From Phosphoribacter sp964558825 (lineage in GTDB: Bacteria > Actinomycetota > Actinomycetes > Actinomycetales > Dermatophilaceae): 47,993 nucleotides of DNA. The notes under the pieces were generated by a model, which was given only the letters and a program-made list of their open reading frames with translations, searched no databases and was not told the origin of the DNA. Made by a program: the position numbers and the translations under genes. Position 1 is the stretch's first letter. Each line of letters opens with the position of its first letter. The stretch spans positions 1 through 47,993 of the forward strand of contig CAZLGB010000004.1 of assembly GCA_964558825.1 (NCBI GenBank), given 5' to 3'. Positions 32,320-41,202 of the stretch are shown in pieces.

Positions 32320-32350
32320 ACTGTAGCCCTCTATTAAGCAATGCTCAATA
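32320..32350 (-). promoter_or_regulatory. Promoter of the ACAD/kinase operon with overlapping TetR operator
   Basis: On the minus strand there is TTGAGC (32348-32343), a 17-base spacer, and TACAGT (32325-32320), 7 bases before the ATG at 32312. A 19-bp near-palindrome, TATTAAGCAATGCTCAATA (32332-32350, eight of nine pairs match), covers the -35 element. A TetR protein bound there would block the operon and probably its own gene, whose nominal start is at the palindrome centre. Confidence 0.7.
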
Positions 32351-33072
32351 GTATGCCGCGCCGCGCAGCTCCCGTCGTCCCGTTGACCCTCCCGGTGCAT
32401 GCGACGAGCCCCGAGCCCGGCACTCCCGCAGCGAATCTCGGCCCGGCCCGCACCCGGCTCAGCCCGGCCGAGCGCCGCCGTCAACTCGTGGGGATCGGGC
32501 TGCGCAAATTCGTCGAACACCCCGTCCTCGAGCTCTCGCTCGACGCCGTGGCCGCCGAGGCGGGCGTCTCGCGGGGGTTGCTCTTCCACTATTTCCCGAC
32601 CAAGACCGACTTCCACCGCGCGGTCGTCGACGCAGCGGGGCGGCGGGTGTTGCGCACCGTCACCCCCGACGAGGGCGTCACCGGAGCGGCCGCCGTGGAG
32701 CAGCTCGTCGAGCGTTTCGTCGACCAGATCGACCGGAGGCGCCCGGCATATCTCGCGCTCGTCTATGGGCAGGGACTCGCCTCGACGCGCCACCACCCGC
32801 CCGATCTCGACGAGCACGGCCACCTCGACGAGCCCGCCGACGCCCAGGCGGGCACGGCCGTCACCCTGCGCGCCGGGCTGACCCAGCTCGTCATGGCGGC
32901 GGCCCGGCTCCCCGCGAGCAAGCGCGGCATCGTCCACGCCTGGGTGGCCTATGTCGAGGACCGCGCCCTCGTGTGGTCCGACCCCGATCGCCCCCGGCGG
33001 GGCACCCGCCGCCAGCTCGTCACCGAGTGCGCCCGAGCCCTGACGTCTCTCACGAGCACACAGGACCACTGA
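32341..33072 (+). CDS. TetR-family transcriptional regulator
   Basis: The protein is up to 243 residues. After a Pro/Ala-rich N-terminal extension of about 35 residues the DNA-binding domain reads RLSPAERRRQLVGIGLRKFVEHPVLELSLDAVAAEAGVSRGLLFHYFPTKTDFHRAVVD, a standard TetR HTH (V-S-x-x-x-L-F-H-Y-F). The start is uncertain: ATG 32341 and ATG 32353 have no ribosome site, and GTG 32395 is also possible. It is divergent from the ACAD/kinase operon and should repress it through the palindrome at 32332-32350, releasing on an acyl-CoA-type ligand. Confidence 0.9.
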   Translation: MLNSMPRRAAPVVPLTLPVHATSPEPGTPAANLGPARTRLSPAERRRQLVGIGLRKFVEHPVLELSLDAVAAEAGVSRGLLFHYFPTKTDFHRAVVDAAGRRVLRTVTPDEGVTGAAAVEQLVERFVDQIDRRRPAYLALVYGQGLASTRHHPPDLDEHGHLDEPADAQAGTAVTLRAGLTQLVMAAARLPASKRGIVHAWVAYVEDRALVWSDPDRPRRGTRRQLVTECARALTSLTSTQDH

Positions 33073-33108
33073 CCCCCTCGCAGCCCGCCCGGGGGGTTGA
33101 ATGGATGC

Positions 33109-34782
33109 ATGAGCACCACCCCGACGACCCTCACCTTCCTTGGCGCGACGGGCGGGGTGACCGGATCGAAATTCCTTGTCACCGTGGGGGATCGGCGCAT
33201 CCTCGTCGATGCGGGCAGCTTCCAGGGCGAGCGTGAGCTGCGTCGGCGCAACTGGGCCCAGCTACCCTTCGACCCCAGCACCCTCACCGATGTCATCCTC
33301 ACCCACGCCCATCTCGACCACTGCGGGCACCTCCCGGCGATCGTCAAGGGCGGCTTTACCGGGCCGGTGTGGTGCACGGCGGCCACCAAGCGGCTCGCCG
33401 AGATCGTCCTGCGTGACGCCGCCCATCTGCAGGAGCGCGACGCCCTCGACGCCGCCGCCGGCGGATGGTCCAAACACACTCCGCCGCAGCCGCTCTACGA
33501 CCTCGCCGATGTCGAGGCGACGCTCCCGCTGCTCACCCCCGTCGACTACGACCGCGACCTCGACCTCGGCGATGGGATCTGGGCGCGCTTCACCCGGGCC
33601 GGGCACATCCTCGGCTCGGCCTCCGTGCGCATCGAGACCTTGACGACCTCGGTGCTCTTCTCGGGCGACCTCGGCCGCCACGACCACCCGGTGCTGCGCC
33701 CGCGCGACACCCCGGCCGGCGCGGCATACGTGCTCGTCGAGTCGACCTATGGCGACCGCGAGCACCCCGAGCCGACCCCGCCCGCCTTGCCGCACGAGGC
33801 CTTCGCCGACGTCATCCGCCGGGCCGTCGCGCGTGGCGGGTCGGTGCTCGTGCCCGCCTTCGCCGTCGACCGGACCGAGGTCGTGCTCAAGGCCCTCGCC
33901 GAGATGCGCCGCGCCGGCCGCATCCCCCGGGTGCCGATCGTCGTCAACTCGCCGATGGCCCTCTCGGCACTGCAGGTCTATCGCGACTCGCCGAGCGAGC
34001 TGCGCGGCGACCTTGACCTCGGCGACCTCATGGACGACGTGCGCGAGCTGCGCTCGGCCGAGGACTCCATCGCCTACACCGGCACCAAGCACGAGCCGAG
34101 CATCATCATCTCGTCCTCGGGCATGGCCACCGGCGGCCGCGTGCTGCACCACCTCGAGCGGATGCTCCCCGATGAGCGCAATGCCGTCGTCCTCACCGGC
34201 TATCAGGCCGCGGGCACCCGCGGTCGGGCGCTCGTCGAGGGCGCGACGCGGCTCAAGATGCACGGGCGCTATGTCGGGGTGCGCGCCGAAATCCTTGCCG
34301 ACCAAGAGTTTTCGGTCCACGGCGACGCGTCTGACCTCATCGACTGGTTGCGCGAGCTCGACCCGGCGCCGGTCACCGCCTTCTGCGTCCATGGCGAGGC
34401 AGAGGGCTCGGCGGCGCTCGCGACCCGCATCGAGGCCGAGCTCGGGCTCGATGCCGTGGTGCCGACGCTCGACGAGGTCGTCGTCCTCGGTCCGGCTCCC
34501 AGTGGGGTCACCTCCACGCCGCCGCGAGCGTATGCCGGAGCTCCGGCTCCCCGGGGTCCGGCGCCAGCCGCTGCGGTCTCGCCGGCAGGCCCCGCCCCGG
34601 CAGCCAGCGCGCCGGCCGCCCCCGCCGCGCCCTCGGCCCAAGTCTCTGTCAGACTCGCCGGCCTCGACCTCGCCGGCGTGCACGTCGAGACCGACCTGCA
34701 CCCCCGCCAGCAGGACGACTCGACGATCGTCCTCGAGGGCACCATCACCATCCGGCTCGACCGCGCCCCCACGCAGCAGTGA
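33109..34782 (+). CDS. Metallo-beta-lactamase/beta-CASP RNA-processing nuclease with C-terminal extension
   Basis: The protein is about 557 residues from ATG 33109. The MBL motif THAHLDHCGHLP (His66, His68, Asp70, His71), GHILGSA and FSGDLG ligate two zinc ions. Beta-CASP motifs include VESTYGDREH, VVNSPMA and the C-terminal SVHGDASDLIDWL and FCVHGEAEG. It is therefore of the COG1236/YSH1-type (exonuclease of the beta-lactamase fold), likely acting on RNA. From about residue 470 there is a Pro/Ala-rich linker and a ~60-residue beta-rich tail that I cannot place. It overlaps the next gene by GTGA. Confidence 0.9.
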   Translation: MSTTPTTLTFLGATGGVTGSKFLVTVGDRRILVDAGSFQGERELRRRNWAQLPFDPSTLTDVILTHAHLDHCGHLPAIVKGGFTGPVWCTAATKRLAEIVLRDAAHLQERDALDAAAGGWSKHTPPQPLYDLADVEATLPLLTPVDYDRDLDLGDGIWARFTRAGHILGSASVRIETLTTSVLFSGDLGRHDHPVLRPRDTPAGAAYVLVESTYGDREHPEPTPPALPHEAFADVIRRAVARGGSVLVPAFAVDRTEVVLKALAEMRRAGRIPRVPIVVNSPMALSALQVYRDSPSELRGDLDLGDLMDDVRELRSAEDSIAYTGTKHEPSIIISSSGMATGGRVLHHLERMLPDERNAVVLTGYQAAGTRGRALVEGATRLKMHGRYVGVRAEILADQEFSVHGDASDLIDWLRELDPAPVTAFCVHGEAEGSAALATRIEAELGLDAVVPTLDEVVVLGPAPSGVTSTPPRAYAGAPAPRGPAPAAAVSPAGPAPAASAPAAPAAPSAQVSVRLAGLDLAGVHVETDLHPRQQDDSTIVLEGTITIRLDRAPTQQ

Positions 34783-35804
34783 CGGACGCCGTGGTGACCG
34801 ACACGGCATACGCCCGGCTGGATCGCGAAGGCCAGGTGCGGGTGCTGCGCCGGCTCGCGCGAGCCGGCGCCGCGGCATACGGGCTCGACGTCGCGCGGCT
34901 GACCCTCGTCGAGCACGGCTACAACACGACCTTCCGGGTCGACACGCGCGACGGGACCCGGGTGGCCTTGCGGGTCAACACTAACTCCAAGAGCACAGCC
35001 GCCAACATCGCCGCCCAGCAGGCGTGGGTGCACGCGCTGCGGGCCGAGACGCCCCTGCTCGTGCCCGATGCGTTGCAGACTCCGGACGGGGGCTGGTTCG
35101 TCGAGGTGCCCACGAGCGCGGACGGGCCGCTCGGCGCCGGGGTCGCGGTGCGGGTCGTCGCCAACGCCTGGCTCGCCGGGCCGGACGTCGGGCAGCTGAC
35201 CATCGAGACGGCCCGCGAGGTGGGCCGAGCCATGGCGATCCTCCACGCCCACGCCGAGGGCTGGACGCCTCCGCCGGGCGCCCGGCTGCCCGTCTTCGAC
35301 TCACCCCTGTTCGGCGACCCGGTGCGCCTGCCGAGCGACGGCACGCCGCTCGCCGACACCCTTGGCGAGGCGCGCGAGCGGTGCGCCGCCGCCTTCGCCG
35401 AGGTGTATGCCGGTGCCCGCCCTATCGCGCTGCACGCCGACCTGCACGGCGGCAACCTCAAGTGGCGCCAGGGCCGGCTGGCGGTTTTCGACTTCGACGA
35501 CGCGGGCATGGGCGTGCCTGCCCTCGACCTCGCCATCGCGACCTTCTATCTGCGTGACGGCGAGCCCGAGCGCGAGCAGGCGCTGCGCGAGGGGTATGCC
35601 GCCCTCCGCCCGCTCCCCGACGTGGCGCCGGAGCACCTCGAGGCCTTCCTCGCCGCCCGGCAACTGCTGCTGGCCAACAGCCTCATCGCCAGCAGCACGG
35701 CGGGCCAGGGCATCGACCCGCAGCGCTACCTCGAGGTCACCGCGACGAGGCTGCGGCGCTGGCTCGGCGGCGGTCGTTTCGCGTTGGACCCGCCCTGGCG
35801 CTGA
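34779..35804 (+). CDS. APH/homoserine kinase type II-fold phosphotransferase
   Basis: The protein is 341 residues. The small-molecule kinase motifs are IALHADLHGGNLKW (HxDxxxxN), then AVFDFDDAGMGVPALDLA (DFD, Mg2+ site). The N-terminal part has the nucleotide-binding HGYNTTFRVDTRDGTRVALRVN. It resembles SrkA/YcbJ-type and homoserine-kinase-type members that phosphorylate small molecules or proteins. GTG 34779 overlaps the nuclease stop, so they are coupled. The substrate is unknown. Confidence 0.85.
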   Translation: MTDAVVTDTAYARLDREGQVRVLRRLARAGAAAYGLDVARLTLVEHGYNTTFRVDTRDGTRVALRVNTNSKSTAANIAAQQAWVHALRAETPLLVPDALQTPDGGWFVEVPTSADGPLGAGVAVRVVANAWLAGPDVGQLTIETAREVGRAMAILHAHAEGWTPPPGARLPVFDSPLFGDPVRLPSDGTPLADTLGEARERCAAAFAEVYAGARPIALHADLHGGNLKWRQGRLAVFDFDDAGMGVPALDLAIATFYLRDGEPEREQALREGYAALRPLPDVAPEHLEAFLAARQLLLANSLIASSTAGQGIDPQRYLEVTATRLRRWLGGGRFALDPPWR

Positions 35805-35990
35805 CCTGGTCGGCGCCCGGGTGGGCTCCGCGGCGCAGGCGGCCCACCGGCATACCTGCCGAGGTGGTTCACGGGGGCTCTGGCCGCGCGCTTCGACCGG
35901 CCCGCGTGATGAGCCGTGTAGTCTGGCGAGGTTCCAGAGCGCCGCGACCCCGAGGGGGCGGCTCAGAGCGGGGCGACAAGGAGTCAAGCG

Positions 35991-37091
35991 GTGGTGCAGC
36001 AGGCTGACCCCCGGGCTCATCGCTATGCAGTGATCCTCGCCGGTGGCCGCGGCACGCGGCTGTGGCCGATCAGCACGGAGGAGCAGCCCAAGCAGTTCAA
36101 GGCGCTCGGTGACTCGCGCTCCCTCATCGCCCAGACCTTCGATCGGCTCGCGGCCTGTGTCGGCGACGACCACATCTATGTCTCGACGACCGCCGAATAT
36201 GTCGACGACGTGCACGCCGCCCTGCCGCGGCTGGACCCCGACCACCTCGTCGTCGAGCCGCGCCCCGAGGGCAAGCCGGCGGCCTTCCTGCTGGTCGCCG
36301 CGCAGATCCACGGCGACGACCCCGACGCGATCATCCTCAGCGCGGCATCCGACAGCTCGGTGTCGCCGTTGGATGCCTTCACCGACGCGAGCACCCGCGC
36401 CTTCGACTTCGTCGAGAGCCACCCGACCTGGACCACTCTGCTGGGCGCCAAGCCGACCCGCGCCGACACCTCGCTCGGCTATGTCCGGGCGACCGGCTCG
36501 GCCATGGGGGTCCGTGGCGTGCACGTCGCGCGCGACTTCACCGAAAAGCCCACGCCCGAGGCGGCCGAGACCTTCCTCGCCACGCCCGGCTATTTCTGGA
36601 ACACCTCGCACTATTGCTTCGCCGCCTCGACGCTCATCGAGTCCTATCGCCAGGCCGCCCCTGAGTTCGTCGAGCGGATCCTCGGCTATGCCCGCAGCGG
36701 TGACGAGACGGCATACGACGGCGAGGGCGGACCCGACCACGAGCTGAGCCCGCTGATCGACGGCTGGCCGATCGGTGTGCTCACCGGCGAGCTGCGCTGG
36801 TATGACATCGGCACCTGGCCCTCGCTCTATCGCGCGCTCGAGGACAGCGAGGGCAGCCCGCTCATCACCTCGGGGCGACATGTCGACCTCGACAGCGCCA
36901 GCGCCCTGGTCATCAACGACAACCCCGCGCTCACGGTCGTGACCGCGGGGCTCGACGGGCTGGCCGTCGTCGTGTCCGATCAGGTCGTGCTCGTCGCGCC
37001 GATCAAGCAGCTGGAAGAGCAGCCGGCGACCATCGCCCGGATGCAGAGCGAGTATGCCGCGCAGCCGCCGGCAGAGAGGGACCCGCAGTGA
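35991..37091 (+). CDS. manC: Mannose-1-phosphate guanylyltransferase
   Basis: The protein is 366 residues. The nucleotidyltransferase signature LAGGRGTRLWPISTEEQPKQF is at residues 17-37. FTEKPTPEAAETFL and GYFWNTSHYCFAASTLI follow as in ManC/AlgA-type enzymes that make GDP-mannose from mannose-1-P and GTP. There is no phosphomannose isomerase domain. GTG 35991 is preceded at 7 bases by AAGGAG. The stop overlaps the epimerase start by GTGA, so both are in one operon, suggesting synthesis of a mannose- and ManNAc-containing glycan. Confidence 0.9.
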   Translation: MVQQADPRAHRYAVILAGGRGTRLWPISTEEQPKQFKALGDSRSLIAQTFDRLAACVGDDHIYVSTTAEYVDDVHAALPRLDPDHLVVEPRPEGKPAAFLLVAAQIHGDDPDAIILSAASDSSVSPLDAFTDASTRAFDFVESHPTWTTLLGAKPTRADTSLGYVRATGSAMGVRGVHVARDFTEKPTPEAAETFLATPGYFWNTSHYCFAASTLIESYRQAAPEFVERILGYARSGDETAYDGEGGPDHELSPLIDGWPIGVLTGELRWYDIGTWPSLYRALEDSEGSPLITSGRHVDLDSASALVINDNPALTVVTAGLDGLAVVVSDQVVLVAPIKQLEEQPATIARMQSEYAAQPPAERDPQ

Positions 37092-38518
37092 GTGACCCCA
37101 GTCTGGAGATCGCCTACGCGCCTCCGGCCATCAACCGTGCCGGCATCCAGACCCTGCTGTCGCGGTATGCCGTGACCGAGCCGGTGCATGTCGTCTTCAT
37201 CGGCACCAAGCCCGACATCATCAAGCAGTTCCCGCTCTATCGCGAGCTGAAAACCCGTGGGCTGCAGGTGATTTTGTGTCACAGCGGCCAGCACACCGAC
37301 TACACCTACTCCGAGGGCATGCTCGAGGAGTTCGACATGCACGTCGACCTCCGCCTGGTCATGCCGCACGGGCTCGACCTCGGCGCCCGGGTCGCTGCGC
37401 TCATCACGTCGGCCAACGAGCTCTTCGCCGTCGCGACCCACACCGGTCACACCCTGCTGCCCTACATCCACGGCGACACCGCCACGTCGATGGGCGTCGC
37501 GGTCGCGGCATACATGAACCGCGTGGCGGCCGTGCACGTCGAGGCGGGCATCCGCACCATCACGCCCAAGCGCGACTTCTGGCTCGAGCACCTCGCCGCG
37601 GTCGAGGCGGGCACCTTCGACTGGGCCGCTTATCTGGCGGCGCACCGCGTCGAGGCGACCTATGACGCCGGCAGCCGCGAGCCCTATCCCGAGCAGTTCA
37701 ACACCCGCGTGTCCGATGCGGGCACCGGATTCCACGCTGCGCCAGTCGAATTGGATCGCAAGTTCCTCCTCGGCGAGGGTTTCCCGGCCGACTCGATCGC
37801 TATCGTCGGCAACACCGTCGTCGACGCCATCGAGTGGGTGCGGCGCGAGTCGGTCCCGTCGGACATCCTGCAGACCCACCCGCTGCTGGCCAGCCGCCAG
37901 TTCATCCGGGTGTGCGTGCACCGCCGCGAAAACACCAACGACCGGGCGCGGTTCACCTGCTATTTCGACGCGCTCGAGCTGCTGCTGCGCGGCGGCCACA
38001 GCATCCTCTGGGTGCGGCTCAAGGGCACCGACTGGGCACTGCGGGCGTGGGGTCTCGAGGAGCGGCTGCAGGCGCTGGAGGCCGAGTTCCCCGAGACGCT
38101 CATCGTCACCGAGGTGTGGGCGCACTATCGCGACGTCATCGAGTCCTTCCTCAACTACGGCATGCTCGCGACCGACTCCGGCTCGATGCAGGAGGAGGCC
38201 AACGCGCTCGGAGTGCCTTGTGTGACACTGCGATTCGGCACTGACCGTGGTGAGTCACTGCTGGCCGGTGGCAACGTGCTCGCCCCGCCGCTCTCGGCCG
38301 AGTTTGTCGCCACGGTGATCGCGGAGGCCTTCGCCCACCGCGCCGACCTGGTCGCCGAGCCCATCTATGGCGTCAACTCCGCCGGGCAGCTCGTCGACGA
38401 GGTGCTCGCTCGGGCCAAGGTCGGCACCGGCCTCTTCCGCAGCGAGGAGGAGCTGCTGCGCCTGCCCGGCGCCGACTCCGACTGGCCCACGGCCAAGGTC
38501 ACGCCGGAGCAGGCCTGA
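37088..38518 (+). CDS. UDP-N-acetylglucosamine 2-epimerase (WecB-like) with an insertion
   Basis: The protein is 476 residues, about 90 longer than usual WecB/MnaA. It has the family start HVVFIGTKPDIIKQFPL, the HTDYTYSEGMLEEFDM segment (cf. GQH in the active site), VHVEAGIRTIT, VGNTVVDAI, RRENTNDR and the C-terminal ATDSGSMQEEANALGVPCVTLR. The insert follows the VEAGIRT motif: a ~35-residue segment with HLAAVEAGTFDWAAYLAAHR is not in the standard enzyme. The product would be UDP-ManNAc. The start GTG 37088 overlaps ManC. Confidence 0.88.
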   Translation: MSDPSLEIAYAPPAINRAGIQTLLSRYAVTEPVHVVFIGTKPDIIKQFPLYRELKTRGLQVILCHSGQHTDYTYSEGMLEEFDMHVDLRLVMPHGLDLGARVAALITSANELFAVATHTGHTLLPYIHGDTATSMGVAVAAYMNRVAAVHVEAGIRTITPKRDFWLEHLAAVEAGTFDWAAYLAAHRVEATYDAGSREPYPEQFNTRVSDAGTGFHAAPVELDRKFLLGEGFPADSIAIVGNTVVDAIEWVRRESVPSDILQTHPLLASRQFIRVCVHRRENTNDRARFTCYFDALELLLRGGHSILWVRLKGTDWALRAWGLEERLQALEAEFPETLIVTEVWAHYRDVIESFLNYGMLATDSGSMQEEANALGVPCVTLRFGTDRGESLLAGGNVLAPPLSAEFVATVIAEAFAHRADLVAEPIYGVNSAGQLVDEVLARAKVGTGLFRSEEELLRLPGADSDWPTAKVTPEQA

Positions 38519-38521
38519 GTC

Positions 38522-39112
38522 TTACGGGTTGGGCTCTTGGTCTGCGGTGCCCCGGTAGGGGCAGCTGACCTCCGCCGAGGGCTGCCCAACGCAGAGGCCG
38601 AGGGTGGCAGGGATGGTCAGATGCCCGCGTCTGCCCAAGGCGTCTTGGTATTCGACGATGAGGTCGACGCCATAGCTCGAGCCGACAGCTGGGGCGAGGG
38701 CCACGACCACGAGTTCGTCGTCCATGCCGCCGTCGCTGGTGCAGGGTGCGTTGACGACGTCGGTGAGGCCAGTGACGCCAAATCGAGCCGGCGCGCCCGG
38801 CGCGGCGCCGATCGTCTCGGGCGTCGCGCGGTGGGCCCACACATGGGCCTTGAGGTCGCCCTTGGCGAACCGCATCGACACAATGCGCGTGGGTGGACTG
38901 AGGCTGCAGACCGGGCCCACGTTGAAGGTCGCCACGTCGGAGCCCGCCGTCATCATGGTGATCCCGAAGCCGTCCCCTTCAACGGTGGGCGTGCGCAGGG
39001 CGGTCGACTCGCGGGTGAGCGCCAGCCAACCCAGCGCCACCACGAGACAGACGACCAGCAGTTGGGCCGCACGCCGTTGCGTCAGGTGGGGGGTCAGCAC
39101 TGAGCTCGGCAT
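38522..39112 (-). CDS. Membrane-anchored or secreted protein of unknown function
   Basis: From ATG 39112 (AGGGGAG just upstream) the protein is 196 residues. It has a short cytoplasmic start, one hydrophobic helix (about 17-33) and an exported region with four cysteines (GPVCSL, APCTSD, GLCVG, SCPYR) that may form two disulfides. I see no known family. It overlaps nothing and its stop is only 4 bases from the stop of the epimerase operon in the opposite direction. Role unknown. Confidence 0.65.
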   Translation of the reverse strand: MPSSVLTPHLTQRRAAQLLVVCLVVALGWLALTRESTALRTPTVEGDGFGITMMTAGSDVATFNVGPVCSLSPPTRIVSMRFAKGDLKAHVWAHRATPETIGAAPGAPARFGVTGLTDVVNAPCTSDGGMDDELVVVALAPAVGSSYGVDLIVEYQDALGRRGHLTIPATLGLCVGQPSAEVSCPYRGTADQEPNP

Positions 39113-39222
39113 CGTGACTCCCCTGTCAGTCAAGCCGAGCGCCGCGCGAGCACGCGGCACTCAGGTGAAGTCTAGATCCGGACCTGTCACCCAGCGAGGG
39201 GGCGCAGTCTGGTGGCCGGGCC

Positions 39223-40281
39223 TCAGGCGGGCGGCTCGCCGCCCTCGCCGCGCAGGACGGCCAGCCGGGTGGTGAGCCCGTCGACCCGGTGGGCGTTGCC
39301 GGCCAGGGCGACATAGCGCTCGCCGAAGCGCGCGAGCAGGTCGTCGTCGAGCCGGCGCACCTCGCCGGCCGGATAGCGATAGGCCATCCGCTCGGTCACG
39401 GCCACGGAGTCGATGCCGCGCAGCATGTCGCTCAACTCGTCGAGCGTCTTGATGCCGAGCTCGTCGAGCAGGGCACTCATCCACTCGTAGTGGTCATTGC
39501 GTGACCACCCCGCGCTGGCGTATCGCCCGGCGAGGAAGGCCGACAGCTCCTCGCCGGTGATCCGCGGGGCGCGGGGCTCCTCGGCGTCGAGCCGGGCCTC
39601 GCCGAGGCCGGCCTGGATGGTCTGGCGGATCGCGGTCAGCTCGTGGTCGGCGAGCTCGAGCAGCCCCGCGGCCAGCGTGAAGCGACGGTCGAGCTCGGCG
39701 GCATGCTCGGCGGGCACCACTCCCTTGTAACGGATCTCGTGCTCGAACTCGGCCCACGCGTGTTGCAACACCGTGCGCAGCTGCACCGACACGCAGCGCG
39801 CCGGGTCGTATGCCGTGCCACCACCCTCGTCGCCCCCACCGAAGCAGACGAGCAGATGCCGGCTGGCATAGCCGAAGCGGCCGGCCCGGGCGGTCTCCCG
39901 CCCGAGGTCGCGGTCGTCGAGCACGGTGAGCTGGTCGGAGAGGATCCCGGCCGCGGCGAGCACATCGCTCTCGACATAGGTGACGACCCGCACGCCGATC
40001 TGATCGGTGATGTCGTGGAGGGGATCGGGATGGGCTGCCTCGCCGTCGCGCTCGCGAATCGCCTTGCCCGCGAAGGACTCCACGGTCTTGGTCCGGCCCG
40101 TGACCGCGAGGTAGTTGATGCCCGCGTCGTCGAGCAGCTCGCGGATCGCCGCGACGAAACCCTCGGTCGCCGTGACGAGCGCGGGGCGGCTCGCGGCATA
40201 CGCGCGCACGGCCTCGGCGACCTGCGGCGGCAGGCCGGCGACCACCTGGTCGCTGACCTCCACGGGCCCCGGCTCGCTCAT
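39223..40281 (-). CDS. RelA/SpoT-domain (p)ppGpp synthetase-like protein, no hydrolase domain
   Basis: The protein is 352 residues from ATG 40281. It has the synthetase domain: TGRTKTVESFAGKAIRERDGEAAHPDPLHDITDQIGVRVVTY, YASRHLLVCF, and VQLRTVLQHAWAEFEHEIRYK. There is no HD hydrolase, TGS or ACT domain, so it belongs to the small alarmone synthetase type, with a helical C-terminal extension of about 140 residues. It likely makes (p)ppGpp or a related alarmone. It is divergent from the DUF5995 gene. No small antitoxin-like ORF adjoins it, so a toxSAS role is not supported. Confidence 0.88.
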   Translation of the reverse strand: MSEPGPVEVSDQVVAGLPPQVAEAVRAYAASRPALVTATEGFVAAIRELLDDAGINYLAVTGRTKTVESFAGKAIRERDGEAAHPDPLHDITDQIGVRVVTYVESDVLAAAGILSDQLTVLDDRDLGRETARAGRFGYASRHLLVCFGGGDEGGGTAYDPARCVSVQLRTVLQHAWAEFEHEIRYKGVVPAEHAAELDRRFTLAAGLLELADHELTAIRQTIQAGLGEARLDAEEPRAPRITGEELSAFLAGRYASAGWSRNDHYEWMSALLDELGIKTLDELSDMLRGIDSVAVTERMAYRYPAGEVRRLDDDLLARFGERYVALAGNAHRVDGLTTRLAVLRGEGGEPPA

Positions 40282-40343
40282 GGCCCCACCCTGCCACGGC
40301 TGATCCCGAGACAGTGAGAGGGCGCGGCCAATAGGTTGACGCC

Positions 40344-41192
40344 ATGGGCTGGTTGGACGATCTGGGCGCGCGCATCGGCGGGGTCGTCGACGTGGTTCGT
40401 CACGGCGTCGAGCGGATCTCCGGGGCGGTCGGCGCGGCAGGTGCCATCGTGTCGGGGGAGCATCCGACGATGCCGGTCGTCGCGCCGCCACCCGGCCAGT
40501 GCGCGACGATCGCCGAGGTGCTCGACCGGATGCGTGCGCACTCGCCGTCGCTCGCCCCGGGCGACGGGGTCGGGGACTTCCACCGGATGTATCTGCTGGT
40601 CACCGAGCGGGTCGGCGCCCGACATGACGCGGGCGGCTTCGCCGATCCGGCCTTCATGGAGCGGCTCGACTGCGTCTTCGCCGGGCTCTATCTCGACGCG
40701 CTCGAGAGCGATTCGGCGACGCGCAGCGCCGCCTGGGCGCCGTTGTTCGAGCAGCGCGCGCAGCCGGGGATCGTCGGGCTGCAGTATGCCGTCGCCGGCA
40801 TGAACGCCCACATCAACAACGACCTCGGGCTCGCCGTCGTGCGCACCTGCCGTCAGCTCGGGCTGACCCTCGACAGCCCTGGGGTGCATGACGACTACCT
40901 CGCCGTCAACGCGCTGCTCGCCGCGGCCGTGCAGGAGGTCCGCGAGTCGTTCCTCGACGGTCTCGCGCTGGAGGTCGACCGGCAGACCTCGCCCGTGCTC
41001 GACCTCGTCAGCAGCTGGAGCATCGAGAAGGCGCGCGACGCCGCGTGGGTCAGCGCACAGGTCCAGTGGAGCTTGCAGACCGACGACCAGGTGTATGCCG
41101 CCTACCTCGCCACCCGTGCCTCCACGGTCGGGCTCATCACCCGGCAGTTGTTGACCCCACTCAGCGAGCTCGTCGCCACGTCCGAAGGGTAA
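40344..41192 (+). CDS. DUF5995 family protein
   Basis: The protein is 282 residues, mostly helical. Characteristic segments are FHRMYLLVTERV, FADPAFMERLDCVFAGLYLDALES, and LQYAVAGMNAHINNDLGLAVVRT. These match the actinobacterial DUF5995 family, whose function is unknown. The conserved HIN..L motif resembles a ligand site but no chemistry is known. It is divergent from the RelA/SpoT-domain gene (62-base gap) and convergent with the TetR gene. Confidence 0.8.
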   Translation: MGWLDDLGARIGGVVDVVRHGVERISGAVGAAGAIVSGEHPTMPVVAPPPGQCATIAEVLDRMRAHSPSLAPGDGVGDFHRMYLLVTERVGARHDAGGFADPAFMERLDCVFAGLYLDALESDSATRSAAWAPLFEQRAQPGIVGLQYAVAGMNAHINNDLGLAVVRTCRQLGLTLDSPGVHDDYLAVNALLAAAVQEVRESFLDGLALEVDRQTSPVLDLVSSWSIEKARDAAWVSAQVQWSLQTDDQVYAAYLATRASTVGLITRQLLTPLSELVATSEG

Positions 41193-41202
41193 GCTGTCGC
41201 CC

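Noticed and set aside
39223..40281. RelA/SpoT-domain protein as a toxSAS toxin
   Set aside because: No small antitoxin-like gene adjoins it. The divergent neighbour is a DUF5995 protein of 282 residues, which does not look like an antitoxin.
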